Below are positions 1 through 6,595 of a stretch of 11,626 bases of DNA, one piece after another (position 1 is the first letter of the stretch; every line of letters begins with the position of its first letter). A program made the position numbers and the translations under genes. Under the pieces are notes generated by a model. It made no database searches and had not been told where the DNA came from. It worked only from the letters and a program-made list of their open reading frames with translations. Location of the stretch: positions 82,314 through 93,939 of the forward strand of contig MU631765.1 in assembly GCA_026770615.1 (NCBI GenBank), read 5' to 3'. The DNA comes from Pavlovales sp. CCMP2436. Taxonomy: Eukaryota; Haptophyta; Pavlovophyceae; Pavlovales.

Positions 1-24
1 AGCGGGGAGCGGGGGGGGGCATAC
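1..24 (-). other. Partial intron (donor side) of helicase gene
   Basis: The exon ends ATC CAG (residues IALIQ) and is followed by GTATGC, a good donor, exactly where family members continue with GPPGTGKT. The visible intron part is C-rich on the coding strand. Phase 0. Confidence 0.7.
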
Positions 25-2483
25 CTGGATGAGCGCGATGCTGTGCCGCATCGCCAGCTGGATCGCTGCGAACTGGCTCCGGTCGAGCGTGTGCACCAGC
101 TTGGACCACGGCTCGGCGAGGACGTCGACGCCGTTCGGTCCCGCGGTGTGCACCGCATCGTTCCCCGGGAAGACCGCATCGAGGTGCATGAGCGGCGCGC
201 GCCCGCCAAAGCGGAGGTAGGCGGGCGGGGGCACGTCGGTCGAGGTGTAAAGGAGGTTTGCGACGAAGGGCATCGCTGTCGGGTCAGCGCTGATGCTCTG
301 CAGCGCCTCGAGGACGGGGCGGTAGGCCTTGCGCAGCCACAATTATTCATATTATTAATAGCAATATTATCAATATTAATATTAATATTAATATTAATAT
401 TAATACTATTAATACTATTAATAATATATTATCGTTATTATCATTAATAATATTATTACTATTATATATGATTATCCTTCTTGTATTTGACCTCGAAGTA
501 GGCATTATTGTTTCATTACTCTTATATATTTATATATAATAATAATGATCATTATATTACTATTATTCCATTATTACCTCGAAGTAAGCGGTACTCTCCA
601 CCATCGTATACGTGCGCGCAGGGTCGAAGCGCGGCTCGGCGTCCGCGACGACCTAAACATGTGGCAGGCCAGGGCAGCAAGGCAGGGGACCGGCTCAGGG
701 CTACCAAGGCACTCCATGGGCACGCACACGCACCGGGCAAAGACGCAAGACTCAAAGAAGCAAGACTCGCCTCCTCGATGTCGATAAAGGGCCCAAAGTG
801 GTGCTCGAGCAACGCATCGGTTCGGTTCGAGACAACGGCAAAGATGGGGCGGCTCCACGCCTTGTCGCTGGCCTCGGCGAGGCAGAGCAGCGATCCCGTC
901 ATGAGGCGGCTGGACTGCAGCGATCTCCGCTTCCCACCCGGCTTCCCGCCCGGAAGGGAGAAGCGCAGCCGCCAGCCAACGCCGCGCCTGGAGAAGGCGA
1001 GTTGGACGGCGCGCGCGTCGCGGTAGGCAGGCAGGCCGCCGCGCGCCGCTTTCTCGTTGTGCTGCTCGCGCAGCTCGCGCTGGGCCAGCACGCCGGTGCG
1101 CAGCGCGGCGAGGCAGTCCTCCCGCGTCATAAAGTAGTGCGTGCTCAGGTAGGCAGCCAACGAGGGGAACGCACCCACCGCGCGGTTGTGCGGCAGGACG
1201 GGGCGCGGCGCGAGCACGGGCGCCATCCCTCCGGCCGCGTTGTCGCCCTCCGCCACCGGACCGCGCGCCAAGCCCGGCTCGTCGGGTTCGTCTGCGAGCG
1301 GGATGTCGTCCTCTGTCGGGAAGGGGGGAACGAGCCGCCACGTCTTCCCATTCGCCTCCAGTTCCTCGTCCGTAGACGCGCCCACACTTCCGAAGCGCCG
1401 CTCGCGCCGCCGGCGCTCCATTGCTTCAACGGCCATCTCGGCTGCCTCGTCTGCCGCGTCGGCCTTTGCGCGCTCGGCCTGCACGGCGAAGTCGAGCCGC
1501 GCGCGTAGCATCTGCGCCGCCTCTCTCAGCCCGTCCTCATCTGCGGGGAGCGGAGCGGCGGCGCGCTCGCAGACCGTCTCGCACACGTGGCGGAGCACGA
1601 AGAAACGCTCCGGGTCGAGGCCAAGCAGGTGATATCAGACGCGCGCGACGTCGAGGAGGTCAGAGCGCGAGGAGAGGCGGTCGCCGAGCGCGTCCCAGGC
1701 ACGCACACAGTTCGGCGCGAGGAGCTGCTTGGTGAAAGTTGGCAGTGCGCGCATGTCCGGCGGAATAGGAAGCAGTAGCATGAGATAGTAAATGCGACAG
1801 GGTAGACATGTATCACACAAGCGGTGGAGGTCGGTGGTCAGCGGAAGAAGTAGCATGCGATAGGGAATGCGAGAGGCAGTGAGAGCAGACGCACCTGTGT
1901 GAAGACCAAGTTTGCGCGCTCGCGGTTGAGCGCCTCGCACATCTCGCGGCTCGCGAGCGCCGGCATCAACGCATTGAGCACCCGCTGGCCGGCGACATCG
2001 GCATCGATGTTCACGAAGCACGCCTTGAAGGCATCAAGCGTCTCAAGCCGCCCCGCGAGCTCGTGTAGGAACTGCGTCGTGTCCCAGCGTGCGTCGACGA
2101 GCTTCTTCACCTTGGCGCGCAGCCAGCTTTCCTTCATCGCCATGTTGCTGCCCGGCGTTGGGCTGTCGTGAGCAAAGAACCCTCGGCCGCCGCCACGGTC
2201 GCCGCCGCCACGAGCCGCGCGCGAAGTCGCCGCCAAAGTCGCCACCGCGCCCACGCCCGTCGCCGCCACCGCCGCCGTCGCCACCGCGACCGACGCCAGC
2301 GTCACCGCGGCCGACGCCACGCCCACGCCCGTCGCCGCCACCGCGGCCGACGCCGCGCCCACGGCCACGGCCGCCGCCAACGCCACGAGCATCATCACCC
2401 CGGCCGCCGCCGCGCCCACGGCCACCAGCGCGCCCACGGCCGTCGCCGAAGCCCGCCCCAAAGCTCCGTCCGATGTCGGCCAT
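1..2483 (-). CDS. ZNFX1-like: ZNFX1-like superfamily 1 RNA helicase, N-terminal part (3' end beyond left edge)
   Basis: Proposed exons, in transcription order: 2483-1895, 1727-771, 652-578, 327-25; all junctions are phase 0. The start ATG at 2483 (MADIGRSF) has G at +4; an upstream in-frame ATG at 2582 is possible. An RGG/GR-rich tail (typical RNA-binding low-complexity sequence) leads into a helical domain (SWLRAKVKKLVDARWD onward). The family call rests on the later segments: GSLLCLAEASDK, PIFAVVSNR, MVESTAYFE joined to AYRPVLEALQ, then PPAYLRF, and finally LDRSQFAAIQLAM..IALIQ. That last motif is the helicase Q-type element which in ZNFX1/UPF1-like proteins directly precedes the Walker A GPPGTGKT; the Walker A itself must lie beyond the intron at 1-24. 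ZNFX1 proteins are cytoplasmic RNA helicases of RNA granules and RNA surveillance. Oddities: the RGG tract (2483 to about 2190) is in a different frame from the domain that follows, and an in-frame TGA lies at 1635-1637. It may be a pseudogene, carry assembly errors, or use unmodelled splicing. Family is fairly sure; intactness is not. Confidence 0.75.
328..577 (-). other. AT-rich intron of helicase gene, possibly composite
   Basis: Donor GAG|GTAATAATGG and acceptor CGCAAG|GCCTACCGC join TAYFE to AYRPVLEALQ, restoring the expected family sequence in phase 0. The 250 nt are almost pure A/T with ATT/AAT repeats. A second copy of the donor region (14 positions, one mismatch) lies inside it at 490-503, next to another AG|GT, so it may be two nested introns. 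Confidence 0.8.
350..475. repeat. (ATT/AAT)n low-complexity tract in intron
   Basis: Runs of ATTAAT and close variants dominate this stretch. The unit is self-complementary, so the tract could fold into AT-only hairpins. It lies wholly within the helicase intron. Confidence 0.85.
653..770 (-). other. Probable GC-AG intron of helicase gene
   Basis: The exon reads FIDIEE and should continue with VVADAEPRFDPARTYTMVE, which begins after a clear acceptor, CACATGTTTAG|GTCGTC, at 653. The frame then requires a phase-0 donor. The best match is GAG|GCGAGT at 770-769, one base from the GC-donor consensus AG|GCAAGT. A canonical but weak alternative is TTG|GTAGCC at 704-703, which would add 22 residues and leave an intron of only 52 nt. 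Confidence 0.55.
1728..1894 (-). other. First intron of helicase gene, with tandem NAGNAG acceptor
   Basis: The donor is ACACAG|GTGCGTCTG and the exon upstream ends with NLVFTQ in phase 0. The acceptor region reads CACCAAGCAG|CTC, so either AAG (1728) or CAG (1725) can be used; both keep the frame and differ by one Gln. The intron carries an internal approximate repeat of about 40 bp. Confidence 0.6.
1761..1880. repeat. Imperfect internal direct repeat in helicase intron 1
   Basis: A segment at about 1761-1800 (GGAAGCAGTAGCATGAGATA) recurs at about 1841-1880 (GGAAGAAGTAGCATGCGATA), about 80 bp away, with scattered mismatches and a short gap. Confidence 0.6.
2190..2465 (-). repeat. GC-rich RGG-coding degenerate repeat
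   Basis: A tract of CGTGGC/GGCGGC-type triplets encodes Gly/Arg/Asp (RGG, GRG, GDG) in the frame of the ATG at 2483. In another frame it gives an Ala/Val-rich sequence, the frame that is open into the conserved domain. Such tracts change length easily and are prone to assembly errors. Confidence 0.8.
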
Positions 2484-2647
2484 CAGATTGAGATTGACCT
2501 CCTTCCCTATGGTGTTCAGGATCGAAGATCGAGACTGGTCCTGTGATGAATGGACGGTGTGACATTCGTGTTGAAAACGCAATCTCTTTTTAAATTTTAA
2601 ACGTCGAGTTTGCCCATCTCCTGGTGAACCAGTGTGTGTGTGTGTAA

Positions 2648-3110
2648 TTCTAGTTAAACGTCCGTCCCCGAGAGGATCTCACTGGTTTAAGTGTTAAAAA
2701 ACACTCAGATCCCGGGATCCACCCCGAGCACACGGATACCGTCCCCACCGCTGATCAGTTCAGACACACGACGATCGACGACTGTGTAAGTTTCTAGTTA
2801 AACGTCCGTCCCCGGGAGGATCTCACTAGATTTAAGTGTTGAAAGATTACTCAGATCCAGGGATCCACCCCGAGCGCACGGATACCGTTCCCACCGCTAA
2901 TCAGTTCAGCCACACGACGATCGACGACTGACGACTCTCGACTGGCGCGCTGTAAGTTTCTATTTAAACGTCCGTCCCCAAAAGGATCGCACTGGATAGA
3001 AGCGTTGAAAAACACTCAGATCCAGGGATCCACCCCGAGCACACGGATACCGTCCCTATCGCTAATAAATTCAGACACACGACGATCGACGACTCTCGAC
3101 TGGCGCGCTG
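2648..3110. repeat. Three tandem copies of a 144-166 bp repeat
   Basis: Copies start at 2648, 2792 and 2958. Each opens with TTCTAGTTAAACGTCCGTCC (third copy TTCTATTTAAACG). Shared internal landmarks are AGGATC, a run ending in AACACTCAGATC, GGGATCCACCCCGAGC, CGGATACCGT and ACACGACGATCGACGACT. Spacing is 144 bp and then 166 bp, because copy 2 has extra sequence (ACTCTCGACTGGCGCGCTG) that copy 3 also carries. The opening is preceded by GTAAGTT in copies 2 and 3. No coding frame is conserved across copies. Confidence 0.9.
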
Positions 3111-3390
3111 ACCGACCTCCACTGCATCTCCCCCGCGTCGTCTGAAAATGCAGCACCGTCTGCGAGCGCGGCACACCTTCGCTACTTCTAAAATATTACT
3201 TCTTCACGAGCCTGTATCACTGTTGAACCATGCTGAGGCGCTACATATATTTATGACAGGGATTCAAGCGCGGATACATATATTGCGATTATTGCCCCGA
3301 GGGACAAAAATCGCAAATATACGCGGCGTATCTGCTGGCCCAGTCTACCCCATCCCTTGCCGGGAGTGGGCCTAGGGCGCAGGACTTTGA

Positions 3391-3420
3391 GTAAGTTTCT
3401 AGTCAAATGTTCGTTTCCCC
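3391..3420. repeat. Fragment of the 145-165 bp repeat (opening only)
   Basis: GTAAGTTTCTAGTCAAATGT matches the opening of the tandem copies with a few substitutions and then diverges completely after about 30 bp. Confidence 0.65.
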
Positions 3421-3561
3421 ACCTGCGCACCGCCCGTTTGCGGAGCGCGAGCGGCGCGCCACGGGCGGGCGAAACGATGAGTCTCACGTCCACTGAGTAT
3501 GGTCACCGGCCCGCGCTGGCACCGAGCGCGCTCGAGCACTCTGCCCGGTGGCCCTCGCCCC

Positions 3562-3595
3562 ATCGGCCGGTTCAACCCGTCTTGAACCGGCCGAT
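3562..3595. other. Perfect 14-bp inverted repeat (hairpin)
   Basis: The arm ATCGGCCGGTTCAA (3562-3575) and its exact reverse complement TTGAACCGGCCGAT (3582-3595) enclose a 6-nt loop, CCCGTC. No U-run follows and no gene ends here. It could form a cruciform or RNA hairpin, or be the remnant of a small inverted-repeat element. Confidence 0.85.
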
Positions 3596-3650
3596 TCCAT
3601 TTTTGCGGGTGACTGTTTGGTTTCCAAGCCTCGGAAGGCTCGCGCTGGAT

Positions 3651-3762
3651 AAGTTTCTAGATTAACGTCCGCTCCCAAGCAGGTCTCCACCGGACTCAAG
3701 CGTTGAAAAACACCGGACACTCGGGCCAAGGGACACTTGCTCAAGCCCACGAATACCGTCCC
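3651..3762. repeat. Degenerate copy of the 145-165 bp repeat
   Basis: It opens AAGTTTCTAGATTAACGTCC and retains landmarks in order: a CAGGTCTCCA-like segment, GCGTTGAAAAACAC, and GAATACCGTCCC near the end. It is more diverged than the copies at 2648-3110. Confidence 0.7.
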
Positions 3763-4019
3763 AAATGTGTGTGTGGTGGGAGGGGGGGGGGGGTATTACA
3801 TTAGAAAATCGCGAGCTGGCCTGGTCACTGTGACAGACACACAGGTAGTAAGAGAAGAAACTTGTGATTATTATTAGCGGCTCAGCATGGTTCAACAGAT
3901 GGTGTTAACTCACTCAGACTCACTGGCTTGGTCGACGTCAGACAATTAGTCCTGGCAACAGTGAGCAGGGGTGGTGGTACAGTAGAGGTGAGATTGGTGG
4001 CGAACTCGTAGCAGATGTC

Positions 4020-4066
4020 ACAGGCTCCCCCCCACCCCCCCCTCTCTACACACACACACAACGCTC
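4020..4066. repeat. C-rich and (CA)n simple repeat
   Basis: Runs of C broken by single A or T are followed by CTCTCTA and about six CA units. No coding sense is evident. Confidence 0.8.
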
Positions 4067-4171
4067 ACGTCTACCTAGATGCGTGTGCTTTGTCCGCCGC
4101 GGCCTCCGCGGCCGATAAACCTGTGTCGCCGAAGCAAAAAAGGAATGGATTTCTGATTAGGACGTACCACT

Positions 4172-4193
4172 CCCCGAGCACACAGATAACACC
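4172..4193. repeat. Short fragment of the 145-165 bp repeat
   Basis: CCCCGAGCACACAGATAACA resembles the internal CCCCGAGCACACGGATACCG of the full copies. The match is only about 20 bp, so the assignment is tentative. Confidence 0.45.
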
Positions 4194-5009
4194 CCCCCCC
4201 TGCGCCTGGTTACTCAGAGAGCGTGCAGGACCAAACCGACTTATTTAAAATGAAGCAAAGTATCTAAAGCAGGCATGAGAGACGCAGTGACCAGACCAGG
4301 GTTAAGGGCACATCCGGATCCGTTTCACATGTACCTCCGGATCCGTGTCGCGGAGGGGCCAGAAGAGCATCTGTGGGGTACTTTTTACTTAAGGTATAGC
4401 CCTCATAATTGCACGCCCCGCATACTTTAAAATATATCAATGAAGGGAGATTCGGGCTGGCGGTGTTTCATGTTCAAGTTAAACTAATTTTAGCGCTCCG
4501 ACGCAGGCTCCTACGCGCTACGCCGAGGTGGGGAACTGGTAGAAGTGGTGAATAATGATGAGAACATATATACGATGAATAACAGAAATTCGAGCTTGCT
4601 GGCGAGCGCACGCGGGCGGCAAGTGGAAATTAAAATTTATTGCGCAGCAATACGAGAGCTTATCGCAGAGTGCACGCGACAGCGAGAACTCGCTCATCCA
4701 TTCCGGATGGAGCTTGTCGTGACCGAGCGCGACAGCGAAGCCGGAGCTTACTCCTCCTAGACCGGGTGGGGCCCGTCGCTGCTGAGCGCGCCGGCAAGTC
4801 CGGACCCTGTCCGATAAAGACCTATAACGCAAAAAGAGTAAAACATACGGGAATACGGGAATCTGAGCAATGTCAAGCTTGGTTCGGAAAGACGCTCTAT
4901 TCTACGGCCCGATTCCACGCTCTGTCCCACCCTTCTCATCCGGCCCTATTTATTCGTTTTATTTCATAACTAATAACCCCCTTTGTGAACGTACGGATTT
5001 TTATCGGAC

Positions 5010-5032
5010 AAGTCCGGAGCGCTACCGGACTT
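5010..5032. other. Perfect 8-bp inverted repeat (hairpin)
   Basis: AAGTCCGG and CCGGACTT flank a 7-nt spacer. The same CAAGTCCGGA word occurs at 4795-4804. It lies about 350 bp upstream of the small secreted-protein ORF, so it could be a protein-binding site or a structure in the leader. Function unknown. Confidence 0.6.
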
Positions 5033-5381
5033 TTCGGAAATCAATTAGTTGGTCGAGCGTCCGCCCGCCAGCTCGCGCGCAGTCTTCGTGCTCCAGTCGC
5101 TGTCGGCCGCCCGCCGACTCGTTCGCGAACTTCCTGCGCTTCTTGCTGTGGAAAAGACCTCCAAGCTCGGCCATCCCGGCTCCGTGCTCTTCTCGCAAAA
5201 AAAGAAGAAGAGGAAGCAATCGATCATCATCCGCTCAGGGGATTCGCTTGATTGAGGCTGATTGCTCCATTCCGTCCTCTGTAAGAGGTATGTTGAGCCC
5301 GAAGAAGCGCCGCCCGCAGGGCTGTGCGGTAGCTGACACTGCGCCCGTGCCCACCACATGCATTACCGCCGCGCAGTTGCC

Positions 5382-5831
5382 ATGTCCAAGCATCTCATTG
5401 CCATCTTCTTTGCCATCCTTGCGTCGTCGGCGAACGTCGCGGTCTGCGGTCCCTCGCGCGTCTCGCACTCTGCGGTCCAAATGGACGCCACAGGTGGGTT
5501 CTCGCGCGCGCCCTCCCCAAACGTCGTGCCGAATCCTCTTAAGCGCGTGCGTGCACACGCGCAATCTGCCGGCCGCGCGTGCAACCCCACAGGGCAGTCA
5601 ATTGGCGAATCGCTGGACCGCGCCGTGGACAAGGCCGTGCTCAAGGCCCAGAACGTCAAGAAGTCGGCCGTGAAGGGCGTCTCGGAGGGATTCGACGCTG
5701 CGTGGTGGAAGTTTGGCAAAGCCAAGGCCGCAACGGGCGACGCCTTGGACAAGGCCGGACACAAGACCAGGAACATCAAGGAGTCGGTCGTGAAGGGCGC
5801 CTCGGAGACAGCCAAAGTTGTCAAGGGTTAG
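5382..5831 (+). CDS. Small secreted Lys/Ala-rich protein with 40-residue internal duplication, unknown function
   Basis: The 149-residue frame from the ATG at 5382 begins MSKHLIAIFFAILASSANVAV, a classic signal peptide (K near the N-terminus, hydrophobic core, cleavage plausible around AVCG). An upstream in-frame ATG at 5358 would add eight residues (MHYRRAVA) and spoil the signal, so 5382 is preferred; its context CCATGTC is acceptable. After a Ser/Pro-containing linker, the C-terminal half has two copies of a 40-residue unit: DKAVLKAQNVKKSAVKGVSE and DKAGHKTRNIKESVVKGASE, separated by FDAAWWKFGKAKAATGDAL. The units look like charged amphipathic helices, as in LEA-like, YtxH-like or apolipoprotein-like proteins; this is a resemblance only. 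The stop is TAG at 5829. No intron is needed. It is convergent with the BEACH gene. The signal peptide, sensible repeats and duplicate-level conservation support a real gene. Confidence 0.65.
   Translation: MSKHLIAIFFAILASSANVAVCGPSRVSHSAVQMDATGGFSRAPSPNVVPNPLKRVRAHAQSAGRACNPTGQSIGESLDRAVDKAVLKAQNVKKSAVKGVSEGFDAAWWKFGKAKAATGDALDKAGHKTRNIKESVVKGASETAKVVKG
5628..5807 (+). repeat. Two coding repeats, 60 bp each, 120 bp period
   Basis: Positions 5628-5687 and 5748-5807 are aligned without gaps and are mostly identical, both starting GACAAGGCC and ending CTCGGAG. They encode the duplicated Lys-rich helices of the small secreted protein. Confidence 0.85.
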
Positions 5832-6057
5832 TAGTTAGTTAGGCGCCCACGCCCAAGCAAGCAAAAGTGAGTGAGCACGCGCGACAGACATCTGTATTGC
5901 AATGCACACGTGTATCGCAGACTGAGAGTAACAGACGAATATATGGATGGACCAGTCTCGTTCGGTCTCAGACTCAAGAGTCGCTCGCTAAAGGTTTGAG
6001 TATTGCTTGAGCTGCTTGTTTTTGATGTTCTTCGTGTGTGGTACCTTACCTCCTTGC

Positions 6058-6420
6058 TTCACCTGCCACTCTTAACATAAAATTTGATGCATGTATTAAA
6101 TTCGTGAACGCGTTATGGCGGCCGGGGTATTCCTTTACTTGATCTAACCCTAACCCTAACCCTAACCCTAACCCTAACCCTAACTTTACTTGATCATTTG
6201 CGTAGTGGTGTGGTAGGGGTGGAGGTGGGGGGGTGTCGCTGCTGATATATACGACATACGCCGATGTTGACGATGTTATCGCCCGCCTCCTGACTGTGCA
6301 GCTATAGAATTTGAATTCTAATTATATATGAATGTACAGAGATAGTATTTTTGATGCGCGAGAGAGCACACGCCTCAGTAGCCGCTGTTCTTGATTCACC
6401 TGCCGCTCTTAATGCATAAA
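6058..6420. repeat. Dispersed direct repeat pair in the 3' flanks
   Basis: TTCACCTGCCACTCTTAACA (6058) recurs as TTCACCTGCCGCTCTTAATG (6395), both followed by CATAAA within a few bases. Each lies in the flank of one of the two convergent genes. Confidence 0.6.
6145..6184. repeat. Interstitial telomeric repeat (TAACCC)6 plus TAAC
   Basis: Forty bases of perfect TTAGGG-type telomeric repeat (C-strand on +) are bracketed by a perfect direct repeat TTTACTTGATC at 6134-6144 and 6185-6195. Flanking sequence on both sides is ordinary non-telomeric DNA, so this is internal, not a chromosome end. Confidence 0.95.
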
Positions 6421-6444
6421 TAATATAAGTATATATAGTTAAAG

Positions 6445-6447
<3 letters not shown>

Positions 6448-6501
<54 letters not shown>
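6448..6501. repeat. (GA)n microsatellite
   Basis: About 26 uninterrupted GA units lie roughly 95 bp beyond the BEACH stop codon. On the transcribed sense this is a (TC)n pyrimidine tract probably within the 3' UTR or just downstream. Confidence 0.95.
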
Positions 6502-6503
<2 letters not shown>

Positions 6504-6595
6504 TGCCCTGGCCAGTGGGTTCTGTATATGTACTGCGCCAAAAATAATGCGTACACCTACTATCTCTAGCGCCGCCCGAGCGCTGGGGGCACTGC

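Larger units (their letters stand above)
2484..5381. other. Intergenic region without a convincing gene
   Basis: About 2.9 kb lie between the divergent starts of the helicase gene and the small secreted-protein gene. The open frames here are short, mutually overlapping and show no recognisable domain. The region instead holds the 145-165 bp repeat family (2648-3762, fragment at 4172), hairpins at 3562-3595 and 5010-5032, and C- or CA-rich simple repeats. Both promoters must lie within it; I see no definable promoter motif. Confidence 0.6.
5832..6595. other. Intergenic region between convergent genes
   Basis: This stretch is the shared 3' flank of the secreted-protein gene (plus) and the BEACH gene (minus). 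It contains the interstitial telomeric array, the long GA tract, and a 24-26 bp element found twice (6058-6081 and 6395-6420). No gene is seen. Confidence 0.7.

Noticed and set aside
552..770. C-terminal tail of the minus-strand frame beyond FIDIEE
   Set aside because: It reads into intron sequence; the expected family sequence (VVADAEPRF...MVESTAYFE) resumes in another frame after an acceptor at 653.
2089..2562. Pro/Arg-rich plus-strand open frame of 157 codons
   Set aside because: It is the antisense of the RGG tract; any GC triplet repeat opens several frames. The minus strand carries the family-level evidence.
2648..3110. Possible CRISPR array
   Set aside because: The whole 144-166 bp unit is repeated, with no short repeat/unique spacer alternation and no cas genes, in a eukaryotic context.
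4870..5673. 267-codon plus-strand open frame upstream of the secreted-protein gene
   Set aside because: Composition is Ser/Arg/Pro noise, there is no domain, and it overlaps the better-supported frame starting at 5382 with its signal peptide and repeats.
6145..6184. Chromosome end
   Set aside because: Only 40 bp, with non-telomeric sequence and genes on both sides.
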